Of a stretch of 8,177 nucleotides of DNA, positions 1 through 5,524 are shown piece by piece. Numbering within the stretch: the stretch's first letter is position 1; each line of letters begins with the position of its first letter. This DNA is from Pseudomonadota bacterium. GTDB lineage: Bacteria > Pseudomonadota > Alphaproteobacteria > Rhizobiales > Xanthobacteraceae. The notes under the pieces were generated by a model, which made no database searches, was not told the DNA's origin, and saw only the letters and a program-made list of their open reading frames with translations. The position numbers and the translations under genes were made by a program. The stretch lies in assembly GCA_023442085.1 (NCBI GenBank), contig JAEZMT010000253.1, positions 1 to 8,177 on the forward strand, given 5' to 3'.

Positions 1-2087
1 TCGACCACCTTCATGGACAGGCGGGTCTTGCCGCGCTCGTCGAAGCCCATGAGCTTCACCTTCACCTTGTCGCCTTCCTTGACGACGTCGGAGGGCTTGG
101 CGACGCGCTCGTTGGCCATCTGCGACACGTGGACGAGGCCGTCCTTGGAGCCGAAGAAGTTCACGAAGGCGCCGAAGTCCACCACCTTCACGACGGTGCC
201 CTCATAGATCTGGCCCACTTCCGGCTCGGAAGCGATGGACTTGATCCAGTTGATGGCCGCCTTGATCGAGTCGCCGTTGGCGGACGCGATCTTGATGGTG
301 CCGTCGTCCTCGATGTTGATCTTGGCGCCGGTCTTCTCGACGATCTCGCGGATCACCTTGCCGCCGGAGCCGATCACTTCGCGGATCTTGTCCACGGCGA
401 TCTTCATCACCTCGATGCGCGGGGCGTGCTCGCCGAGTTCCGCGCGGGCGGTGGTGAGGGCCTTGGCCATCTCGCCGAGGATGTGGACGCGGCCGTCCTT
501 CGCCTGGGTGAGGGCGACCTTCATGATCTCCTCGGTGATGCCGGCGATCTTGATGTCCATCTGGAGCGAGGTCACGCCCTGCTCCGTGCCGGCCACCTTG
601 AAGTCCATGTCGCCGAGGTGATCCTCGTCGCCGAGAATGTCGGAGAGCACCGCGAACTTCTGGTCCTCAAGGATGAGGCCCATGGCGATGCCCGCCACCG
701 GGCGACGCAGCGGCACGCCCGCATCCATCAGCGCCAGCGAGGTGCCGCAGACGGTGGCCATGGAGGACGAGCCGTTGGACTCGAGGATCTCCGACACCAC
801 GCGCAGGGTGTAGGGGAACTCGTGCTTGGCCGGCAGCATGGGGTGGATGGCGCGCCAGGCGAGCTTACCGTGGCCGATCTCGCGGCGGCCGGGCGAGCCC
901 ATGCGGCCGGTCTCGCCCACGGAGAAGGGCGGGAAGTTGTAGTGCAGCAGGAAGTGCTCCTTGTAGGTGCCTTCCAGGCTGTCGATGAACTGCTCGTCCT
1001 CGCCGGTGCCCAGCGTCGCGACCACGAGGGCCTGCGTTTCGCCGCGGGTGAACAGCGCAGAGCCGTGGGCGCGCGGCAGGATGCCGACCTCGGAGACGAT
1101 CGGGCGCACGGTGCGCACGTCGCGGCCGTCGATGCGGATGCCGTCGTCGAGGATGTTCCAGCGCACGATCTTGGCTTCGAGCGCCTTGAACACCTCGGAG
1201 ACCACCTGCGGATTCGGCACCGTCGTGCCGCCGATGGCGAGCTCCTCGTAATACTTCTTCACCTTGGACTTGGCGGCGCCGACGGCGGCGTAGCGGTCCT
1301 GCTTCTGCTTGATCTTGTAGGCGGCGCGCAGATCGTGCTCGGCGATCTCCTTCACCTTGGCCTCGATCTCAGAGACGTCGAGCGGCGCGAAGGTGCGGGG
1401 CTCCTTGGCGGCCTTCTCGGCGAGGCGGATGATGGCCTCGATCACCGGCTGGAAGTGGCGGTGGCCGAACATCACGGCGCCGAGCATGATCTCCTCGGGC
1501 AGCTCTTTCGCTTCCGATTCCACCATCAGCACCGCGTCGCCCGTGCCGGCGACCACGAGGTCGAGGGAGCTTTCCTTCACCTCGTCCACGGTCGGGTTGA
1601 GCACATATTCATTGTCGATGAAGCCGACGCGGGCGGCACCCACCGGACCCATGAAGGGAATGCCGGAGAGGGTCAGCGCGGCGGAGGCGGCGACCAGGGC
1701 GACCACGTCGGGATCGTTCTCGAGGTCATGCGCCAGAACGGTGACGACCACCTGGGTGTCGCACTTGTAGCCGTCCGGGAAGAGGGGGCGGATCGGGCGG
1801 TCGATGAGGCGGGAGACCAGCGTCTCCTTCTCGGACGGACGACCCTCGCGCTTGAAATAGCCGCCGGGGATGCGGCCGGCCGCGTAGGTCTTTTCCTGGT
1901 AGTTCACGGTCAGCGGGAAGAAGTCCTGGCCCGGCTTCGGCTCCTTGGCCGAAACGACGGTGGCGAGAACCTTGGTGTCGCCGTAGGTGGCGAGCACGGA
2001 GCCGTCGGCCTGGCGGGCCATCTTGCCCGTCTCGAGGGTGAGGGTGGTTCCACCCCAGTCCAGCTCTTCGCGGTGAATGTCGAACAT
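1..2087 (-). CDS. pnp: Polynucleotide phosphorylase (PNPase), C-terminus cut by window edge
   Basis: This enzyme degrades RNA 3'-to-5' by phosphorolysis, forming nucleoside diphosphates, usually as a trimer and often in a degradosome. Reading the minus strand from ATG at 2087 gives 695 codons without a stop, beginning MFDIHREELDWGG. The domains are in family order: a first RNase PH domain (about 10-145), an all-helical linker domain, a second RNase PH domain (about 320-540), a KH domain with GSGG at 573-576, and an S1 domain from about 625. The catalytic segment GDEDHLGDMDFK is intact, with D487 and D493 matching E. coli D486 and D492. Family members are about 700-720 residues, so only the tail is missing. 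A purine-rich AAAGAG lies just upstream of the start. It follows rpsO on the same strand and probably shares its transcript. Identification is firm. Confidence 0.98.
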   Translation of the reverse strand, partial: MFDIHREELDWGGTTLTLETGKMARQADGSVLATYGDTKVLATVVSAKEPKPGQDFFPLTVNYQEKTYAAGRIPGGYFKREGRPSEKETLVSRLIDRPIRPLFPDGYKCDTQVVVTVLAHDLENDPDVVALVAASAALTLSGIPFMGPVGAARVGFIDNEYVLNPTVDEVKESSLDLVVAGTGDAVLMVESEAKELPEEIMLGAVMFGHRHFQPVIEAIIRLAEKAAKEPRTFAPLDVSEIEAKVKEIAEHDLRAAYKIKQKQDRYAAVGAAKSKVKKYYEELAIGGTTVPNPQVVSEVFKALEAKIVRWNILDDGIRIDGRDVRTVRPIVSEVGILPRAHGSALFTRGETQALVVATLGTGEDEQFIDSLEGTYKEHFLLHYNFPPFSVGETGRMGSPGRREIGHGKLAWRAIHPMLPAKHEFPYTLRVVSEILESNGSSSMATVCGTSLALMDAGVPLRRPVAGIAMGLILEDQKFAVLSDILGDEDHLGDMDFKVAGTEQGVTSLQMDIKIAGITEEIMKVALTQAKDGRVHILGEMAKALTTARAELGEHAPRIEVMKIAVDKIREVIGSGGKVIREIVEKTGAKINIEDDGTIKIASANGDSIKAAINWIKSIASEPEVGQIYEGTVVKVVDFGAFVNFFGSKDGLVHVSQMANERVAKPSDVVKEGDKVKVKLMGFDERGKTRLSMKVV

Positions 2088-2116
2088 GGCTTGCTCTTTC
2101 AGTTCAGGCGCGAACG

Positions 2117-2196
2117 AAAAAAGCCATGAGCAAGACGGCCGGACGCGCCGCGCGAAGCCAAACCCTCATACGGGGGCTCCGACGGTTGCGTCCGGC
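2117..2196 (-). promoter_or_regulatory. Long stem-loop and T-tract in the pnp leader (candidate RNase III/autoregulatory site)
   Basis: On the minus strand the arms GCCGGACGC and GCGTCCGGC (2188-2196 and 2138-2146) pair perfectly over 9 bp. Between them CGGAGCC can pair with GGCTTCG (one G-U), capped by CCC/GGG and a 6-nt loop, so the RNA would form a long, interrupted helix of roughly 22 bp. Directly downstream a smaller stem, GCCGT/ATGGC, is followed by six T's (2117-2122), which looks like an intrinsic terminator and overlaps the outer arm. The element ends 30 nt before the pnp start. In E. coli a hairpin in the same place is cut by RNase III and mediates PNPase autoregulation. Equivalence here is inferred from position and shape only. 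Confidence 0.5.
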
Positions 2197-2258
2197 GATC
2201 CTGCCATGGCTCTTTCCATTCACGGACCCGCAGCAGGCCCCATGCCCGCTGCGCAAAT

Positions 2259-2279
2259 GCGCCCCCATGGCGGGGGCGC
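2259..2279 (-). terminator. GC-rich hairpin after rpsO, possible partial terminator
   Basis: The perfect 8-bp inverted repeat GCGCCCCC/GGGGGCGC with a 5-nt loop starts 40 nt past the rpsO stop. On the minus strand it is followed only by ATTTG, a poor U-tract, so it may attenuate or protect the rpsO 3' end rather than terminate fully. A second small stem (2305-2319, CGCCGG/CCGGTG with a TTT loop) begins right after the stop codon. In E. coli a terminator in the rpsO-pnp spacer allows partial read-through into pnp, and this pair of hairpins could do the same. Confidence 0.4.
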
Positions 2280-2319
2280 GCGGCGCCAGCCTGTCGTCGG
2301 CCGGCACCGGAAACCGGCG

Positions 2320-2589
2320 TCAGCGGCGGATGCCCAGACGGCCGATGAGGGACTTGTAGCGGCCCTCGTCCTTCTTCTTCAGATAGTCGAGCAGGCTGCG
2401 CCGCTGCGAGACGAGCTTCAGGAGCCCGCGACGCGAGTGGTTGTCCTTGTTGTGGGACTTGAAGTGCTCGGTGAGGTTGGTGATGCGCTCGGTGAGGATC
2501 GCCACCTGCACCTCGGGCGAACCCGTGTCGCCGTCCTTGGCACCAAAGTCCTTGATGAGCGCCTGCTTGCGCTCCGCCGTGATCGACAT
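2320..2589 (-). CDS. rpsO: 30S ribosomal protein S15
   Basis: S15 is a primary binder of 16S rRNA in the central domain and is needed for assembly of the 30S platform. The 89-residue product, starting MSITAERKQALIKDFG, has the usual family length. It carries the conserved blocks DTGSPEVQVAILTERI (21-36), HFKSHNKDNHSRRGLL and SQRRSLLDYLKK, ending LIGRLGIRR. The ATG at 2589 is supported by AAAGGA about 9 nt upstream (minus strand) and by the family N-terminus. pnp follows after a 232-nt structured spacer, a classic rpsO-pnp pair. S15 commonly represses its own mRNA by binding a leader structure, and a leader of about 240 nt is available here if the promoter candidate at 2833-2861 is right. Identification is firm. 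Confidence 0.98.
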   Translation of the reverse strand: MSITAERKQALIKDFGAKDGDTGSPEVQVAILTERITNLTEHFKSHNKDNHSRRGLLKLVSQRRSLLDYLKKKDEGRYKSLIGRLGIRR

Positions 2590-2827
2590 CGGTCAATCCT
2601 TTCAACAGAGAGTGGGGAGGAGGCGGAAGCCCTCATGCCGGATCCCTCAAAGAGGTAGCGGCGGGCTCTCGATCTCCGCTCGGCCGGGCCGGGATGTCGT
2701 CCAGCACGGTCGAAGCTGTGCGAAACGCGGGATCGGTCCAGTGACCATCCGTTGCCGTTTCCGTAATGTCGTCAGCACATTAAGCCGCCAACAGGAAACG
2801 CGGCGCCCCGAGGGGCACCGTCCGCGC
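2590..2827 (-). promoter_or_regulatory. Putative structured 5' leader of rpsO
   Basis: No gene is visible between rpsO and the GlcG-like gene. If transcription starts near 2827, this stretch is the rpsO leader. Visible structures on the minus strand are a hairpin at 2801-2820 (4-bp GC stem closing on a 4-nt loop, then three more pairs after one mismatch), a dyad at 2764-2782, a small CCTC/GAGG hairpin with a TTT loop at 2645-2655, and a stem at 2620-2634 with a UUCC loop and one bulge about 30 nt before the start codon. rpsO leaders in several bacterial groups bind S15. Whether this one does cannot be decided by eye. Confidence 0.4.
2764..2782. repeat. Dyad TAATGT-N7-ACATTA, operator-like
   Basis: A perfect 6-bp inverted repeat, TAATGT and ACATTA, is separated by CGTCAGC. 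It is AT-rich in a very GC-rich neighbourhood and lies about 45-60 nt downstream of the inferred rpsO transcription start. It could be a regulator binding site or a small RNA hairpin. A TTGGCG hexamer lies just before it on the minus strand, so a second, weaker promoter here is also possible. Confidence 0.35.
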
Positions 2828-2832
2828 GGCGG

Positions 2833-2861
2833 ACTATAGCCAAATTTCCGCGCCCGGCCAG
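2833..2861 (-). promoter_or_regulatory. Candidate promoter for rpsO(-pnp)
   Basis: On the minus strand the -10 box TATAGT (2838-2833) stands out after an AT-rich GAAATTTGGC. Seventeen nt upstream is CTGGCC (2861-2856), a weak match to the alphaproteobacterial -35 CTTGAC. Initiation would fall near 2827, about 50 nt past the end of the GlcG-like gene, so rpsO would be transcribed independently of it. The -10 is good and the -35 is poor. Confidence 0.45.
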
Positions 2862-2889
2862 CGGAATGTTTCGCCGCCTCCCGGGGGCT

Positions 2890-2940
2890 CAGTCCGCGCC
2901 CCGATCGGCCGGGATTGTCAGTCTGCGCCCTGATCGGCCG
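2890..2940. repeat. 22-nt direct repeat at the 3' end of the GlcG-like gene
   Basis: Two 22-nt copies (2890-2911 and 2919-2940) differ at two positions and are 29 nt apart. The right copy contains the last codons and the TGA stop of the minus-strand gene. The left copy lies just beyond the stop and, read alone, would again encode Ala-Asp-x-Gly-Ala-Asp and a stop. Each copy contains GATCGGCC. It looks like a small tandem duplication of the gene's 3' end. Confidence 0.6.
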
Positions 2941-3355
2941 CGTGGCCGGCGGCGGTGATGCCGGCGATGGCACAGGCCTCGTCATTGTCGGAGGTGTCGC
3001 CGGAGATGCCGACCACGCCGATCACCTTGCCGTCGCCGGAGCGGATCAGCACGCCGCCCGGTACCGGGATGAGCGAGCCGCCGATGGCGGAGGTGGCGGC
3101 GGCAATGAAGAAGGGCTGGTCCTTCGCCCGCTTGAACAGGGAGCGCGAGCCCATGCCTAGCGCCAGCGCGCCCTTGGCCTTGCCGAGAGCGATGTCCATG
3201 CGGTTGAGGCTGGTGCCATCCTCGGAGCCGGCCGCCTTGAGCGCGCCGCGCGCATCAAGAACGCAGATGGCGAGCGGGTTCATGCCGCCCGCCCGGGCAT
3301 GGGCGAGGGCCGTCGTGACGATGGTTTGGGCCTGTTCGAGCTTGAGTTCCGACAC
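2918..3355 (-). CDS. GlcG/HbpS-family (haem-degrading domain) protein
   Basis: This 145-residue protein fits the GlcG/HbpS family (Pfam Haem_degrading). Members include the haem-binding HbpS of Streptomyces and GlcG proteins of unclear role near glycolate genes. Seen features are the N-terminal ICVLDARGALKAAGSEDG (30-47), then MDIALGKAKGALALGMGSRSL, GGVLIRSGDGKVIGVVGISGD (glycine-rich, about 100-120) and NDEACAIAG (124-132). There is no signal peptide or membrane segment, so it is probably cytoplasmic. The start is GTG at 3355, supported by AAGGA 7 nt upstream; no alternative fits the family N-terminus better. It is transcribed divergently from the UspA-type gene. No glycolate or haem genes are adjacent, so its ligand cannot be inferred. 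Family assignment is fairly sure; function is unknown. Confidence 0.87.
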   Translation of the reverse strand: MSELKLEQAQTIVTTALAHARAGGMNPLAICVLDARGALKAAGSEDGTSLNRMDIALGKAKGALALGMGSRSLFKRAKDQPFFIAAATSAIGGSLIPVPGGVLIRSGDGKVIGVVGISGDTSDNDEACAIAGITAAGHAADQGAD

Positions 3356-3539
3356 GGCTTGGTCCTTTCCCCTTCGGACGCCGGGCGGCGTCGCGATTGC
3401 CTCTGACGCCTCCCTCTAGCCTAAGCGGCGGTGAATGCGAACCGGGAGGGAGAAGCCGAAAATCCTCTCCCCTGGGCCCCCGCCCCCGTGCCACCATGCG
3501 CCGCCCCGCCCCAGAGAGCCGATCCGGGAGAGCGCCGAC
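3356..3539. other. Divergent intergenic region between the GlcG-like and UspA-type genes
   Basis: This 184-nt region must hold the promoters of both genes. On the minus strand CTTAGGCTAGAGGG (around 3413-3426) is the only AT-leaning candidate for a -10 region, without a convincing -35. On the plus strand no good hexamer pair is visible. Most of 3465-3515 is a C-rich run on the plus strand. I cannot call a promoter here. Confidence 0.4.
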
Positions 3540-4037
3540 ATGATCCCGACCCGACAGAGCCGAGAGCCCGGGCATCGCCGCAAGTTCCTGGTGGTGGTGG
3601 ACGACACGCCCGAATGCGATCGCGCCGTCTATTACGCCGCCCGCCGTGCTGCCGGTACCGAGGGCGGGGTGGTGATGCTGGGAGTTCTGGAGCTTGAGGG
3701 TGTCAGCCAGCAATGGCTCGGCGTCGCCGATTTGATGCGGGCCGAGGCCCATGAGGAGATGGAGGCCCGGCTCGCCAAATATGTCGCGCGGGCACGGCAG
3801 GTGGCCGGAATCACCCCGGAAACGGTGATCCGCGAAGGCGCGCTGGCGGACGCCATCGGCGCGGTGATCCACGAGGACCGCGACATCGCCATTCTGGTGC
3901 TCGCCGCGGGAACGGGGAAGGAAGGGCCGGGGCCGCTGGTGGCGTCGCTGGCCGCCGGCCATGCGGCGCGCTTTCCCATCCCGGTCACCATCGTGCCGGG
4001 GGCGCTGACCGATCAGGATCTGGACGGGCTGGCCTGA
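3540..4037 (+). CDS. UspA-type universal stress family protein
   Basis: The 165-residue product has the universal stress protein fold signature: a first beta strand KFLVVVDDTPECDRAVYYAARRA (15-37), the alternating strand VVMLGVLE, a long charged helix around 62-88, IREGALADAIGAVIHEDRDIAILVLA (97-122) and a final strand PVTIVPG (148-154). UspA proteins bind ATP or AMP and modulate stress tolerance by largely unknown means. The usual ATP loop, G-x2-G-x9-G(S/T), appears here as G126-x2-G129-x10-G140-H141, so nucleotide binding is uncertain. The ATG at 3540 has GGGAG 9 nt upstream. An in-frame ATG at 3435 would add a proline-rich stretch foreign to the family, so I reject it. A strong hairpin ends the gene, making it monocistronic. 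Confidence 0.87.
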   Translation: MIPTRQSREPGHRRKFLVVVDDTPECDRAVYYAARRAAGTEGGVVMLGVLELEGVSQQWLGVADLMRAEAHEEMEARLAKYVARARQVAGITPETVIREGALADAIGAVIHEDRDIAILVLAAGTGKEGPGPLVASLAAGHAARFPIPVTIVPGALTDQDLDGLA

Positions 4038-4045
4038 AAAGATGC

Positions 4046-4077
4046 ACCGCCGGGACGGATCGCTCCATCCCGGCGGT
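4046..4077 (+). terminator. Strong stem-loop after the UspA-type gene
   Basis: Perfect 10-bp arms ACCGCCGGGA and TCCCGGCGGT enclose one mismatch, a further GGA/TCC pairing and the loop TCGC. It begins 8 nt past the stop codon. No T-tract follows on the plus strand (CGCGCGG), so it is either a U-less terminator or an RNA-stabilising 3' hairpin. On the minus strand it is followed by CTTTTC, but no gene approaches from that side. Confidence 0.65.
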
Positions 4078-4363
4078 CGCGCGGCCCGAACGAGAAACGC
4101 AAGGACTATATCCTCGCTCGGGACGGCGGTTCGAATGTCTGGTTGATCCGGCAGCTTTGGCGGATCGGGCGCGGACCCGTCATCGCGGCGACGGCGGGCA
4201 CTTCAGCGCCGGGCGTCGCCATCGACGGGTCGGGGCGGAGCGCGGTCGGCGGGCAGGAACACCGCCCGTGCGGCGCAATTGCGGCGGCCGCGTCCGGCAT
4301 CGGCGGACGTGCCATGCGCGAATCGCAGATCGTTGCCGGCAAAGCACAGACGCGAACGCCGGA
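4078..4363. other. Intergenic stretch with no recognisable gene
   Basis: Open frames here (up to about 94 codons) show no family resemblance, ribosome binding sites or conserved motifs. The stretch contains short inverted repeats: GATCCG/CGGATC (4145-4150 and 4161-4166) and GGCGACG/CGTCGCC (4187-4193 and 4214-4220). It lies between the UspA terminator and the rimP promoter and is probably non-coding. Confidence 0.5.
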
Positions 4364-4392
4364 CTTGCGTGCGCGACATTTCCGTCTATATT
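4364..4392 (+). promoter_or_regulatory. Sigma70-type promoter of the rimP-nusA-infB operon
   Basis: CTTGCG (4364-4369) is separated by 17 nt from TATATT (4387-4392). This is a close match to the alphaproteobacterial housekeeping consensus and the most AT-rich spot in the neighbourhood. Initiation is expected near 4399, leaving a leader of about 244 nt before the rimP start. No other promoter is evident inside the operon. Confidence 0.75.
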
Positions 4393-4405
4393 AGCGCCGT
4401 CCCCC

Positions 4406-4441
4406 ATGGGGATGCCTCAGCGCCATCGCAGTCGAAGGTGA
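4406..4441 (+). CDS. Possible 11-codon leader peptide upstream of the attenuator
   Basis: ATG at 4406 opens a frame reading MGMPQRHRSRR and stops at 4439-4441, three nt before the terminator stem begins. Four of the eleven residues are arginine and one is histidine. There is no Shine-Dalgarno sequence, since the start would lie about 7 nt from the inferred 5' end, so translation is doubtful. Its stop overlaps an ATG (TGATG) that opens a second frame to 4587, running through the hairpin. Position suggests a ribosome-sensing attenuator; chance is equally possible. Confidence 0.25.
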   Translation: MGMPQRHRSRR

Positions 4442-4444
4442 TGA

Positions 4445-4476
4445 GAGTGGGCCCCGGTCGGGACCCGCTCCTTTTC
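4445..4476 (+). terminator. Intrinsic terminator-like hairpin in the rimP leader
   Basis: GAGTGGGCCC (4445-4454) pairs with GGGACCCGCTC (4460-4470) over 10 bp, with one G-U and one bulged A at 4463, closing on a 5-nt loop, then CTTTTC. It lies about 46 nt into the transcript and about 170 nt before rimP, which fits premature termination and not the end of a gene. Confidence 0.65.
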
Positions 4477-4642
4477 TGCTTATCCGGTGTCCATCGATAT
4501 CGGATGTGCCCTCGGGCGCCGGGCGGGCTGCTGGCTGAAGAAGAATTTCGGGCGCCGGTGCCGAGCCGCCGCGTCCGGCGCAAATGAACCAGCGGACGGC
4601 GCATGGCGGAAGCCGATGCGAACAGTCCGCGCCCGGAGTGAC

Positions 4643-5524
4643 ATGACCGAGATCAATGCCGTGCTGGACGATCCCAACGAGCCGCGCCTCATCACCGAGA
4701 CCGGCGTGGCGGCCCGTGTCGCCGCCATCGCTTCCGGCGTGCTCGGCGGCCTGGGCTACCGGCTGGTGCGCGTGAAGGTGACGAACCGCGACGGCGGCAC
4801 CGTGCAGATCATGGCCGAGCGCCCCGACGGCACCATGTCCATCGACGATTGCGAGGCCGCCTCCCGCGCCCTCTCGCCGGTGCTCGACGTGGAAGATCCC
4901 ATCGCCAGCGCCTACCGCCTCGAAATGTCCTCGCCCGGCATCGACCGGCCGCTGGTGCGGCTGTCGGACTTCGTGCGCTGGGCGGGCCATGAGGTGAAGG
5001 TGGAGATGAGCGTGCCGGTGGACAGCCGCAAGCGCTTCCGCGGCATCCTCACCGGTGCCGAGGACGGCGATGCGCTGGTGCGCCGCACCGATGCGCGCGC
5101 CGACGAGGAACCCACCGTCCGCCTGCCGCTCCGCGATATCCATGATGCCCGCCTCGTGCTGACCGACGCGCTGATCCGCGAGGCGCTGCGCGCCGCCAAG
5201 GCCGCCGGACAGGCGATCGACGAGGAGGCCGAGGACTTTCTCGACACCGTCGATCCCCTGGAGGCCGACGACACGTTCGAGCCGGGCGACCTGAAGGGCG
5301 ACGGCGACGACTTGGACGGCGATGAGGACGAGGCCCCCGCCGCTCCGGCGCGCGGCCCGGTCGCCAACAAGGGCGCCACCGGCAAGGTCGCCGGCAAGAA
5401 GGCCAAGAAATCCAAGGTCGCAGGCAAGAAGCCCGTGTCCAAGAAATCCAATGCCAAGAAGAAGGCGGGCCTGGATACGGCCGCCTCCTCGGCCAACGCC
5501 AGCAGCGTGAAGGAGAAGCACTGA
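4643..5524 (+). CDS. rimP: Ribosome maturation factor RimP with a long charged C-terminal extension
   Basis: RimP binds nascent 30S subunits and helps assemble the 3' domain and central pseudoknot. From ATG 4643 the protein has 293 residues. The N-terminal domain (about 18-103) includes LGYRLVRVKVTNRDGGTVQIM and the signature SSPGIDRPL (96-104). The SH3-like C-terminal domain (about 105-175) includes RKRFRGILTG and ARLVLTD. A further 110 residues follow: first acidic (190-230), then Ala/Pro, then lysine-rich, with KVAGKK repeated at 248 and 258. E. coli RimP is about 150 residues. The start fits relatives (MTE... then EPRLITETGVAARVAA) and has GGAG 4 nt upstream. ATG 4616 (GGAAG upstream) is an alternative adding 9 residues, and ATG 4487 would add leader sequence and is unlikely. 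Its stop overlaps the nusA start. Confidence 0.95.
   Translation: MTEINAVLDDPNEPRLITETGVAARVAAIASGVLGGLGYRLVRVKVTNRDGGTVQIMAERPDGTMSIDDCEAASRALSPVLDVEDPIASAYRLEMSSPGIDRPLVRLSDFVRWAGHEVKVEMSVPVDSRKRFRGILTGAEDGDALVRRTDARADEEPTVRLPLRDIHDARLVLTDALIREALRAAKAAGQAIDEEAEDFLDTVDPLEADDTFEPGDLKGDGDDLDGDEDEAPAAPARGPVANKGATGKVAGKKAKKSKVAGKKPVSKKSNAKKKAGLDTAASSANASSVKEKH
5384..5431 (+). repeat. Imperfect repeat encoding KVAGKK in the RimP tail
   Basis: Two 18-nt copies (5384-5401 and 5414-5431) differ by one base and are spaced at a 30-nt period. They encode the KVAGKK repeats of the lysine-rich tail. The repeat is in frame and probably arose by local duplication within a low-complexity segment. Confidence 0.6.

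Larger units (their letters stand above)
4399..4642 (+). promoter_or_regulatory. rimP 5' leader, probable transcription attenuator
   Basis: The leader starts with GTCCC and the self-complementary CCCCATGGGG (4402-4411), contains a short open frame (4406-4441) and then an intrinsic-terminator-like hairpin (4445-4476). It continues for about 165 nt to rimP. GTCCC at 4399-4403 could pair with GGGAC at 4460-4464, which lies in the terminator's 3' arm, so a competing fold is conceivable. A rimP leader ending in a Rho-independent terminator has been proposed for proteobacteria, as I recall from Rfam. Whether this sequence belongs to that family needs a covariance-model search. Confidence 0.6.

Noticed and set aside
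129..2129. Long plus-strand open frame (666 codons) opposite pnp
   Set aside because: It is antisense to an unmistakable pnp gene, has His/Asp/Gly/Leu-rich low-complexity composition typical of GC-rich shadow frames, and resembles no family.
2104..2169. 21-codon minus-strand frame just upstream of pnp with GGAG before its ATG
   Set aside because: It lies inside the long leader hairpin, which already explains the sequence; the peptide has no recognisable signature. Conservation would be needed to revive it.
3435..3539. Upstream in-frame ATG extending the UspA-type protein by 35 residues
   Set aside because: The extension is proline-rich and unrelated to the family, and the ATG at 3540 has a good ribosome binding site.
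4105..4110. TATAGT (minus) / ACTATA (plus) as a promoter -10 box
   Set aside because: No acceptable -35 hexamer is found at 16-18 nt on either strand, and no gene starts nearby in a suitable position.
4128..4136. GGTTCGAAT, resembling a tRNA T-arm
   Set aside because: Flanking bases do not form a 5-bp T-stem on either strand, and no acceptor, D or anticodon arm can be built.
4487..4642. In-frame N-terminal extension of RimP by 52 residues
   Set aside because: It would translate the leader; relatives start at or near the MTE position, and no strong ribosome binding site precedes 4487.
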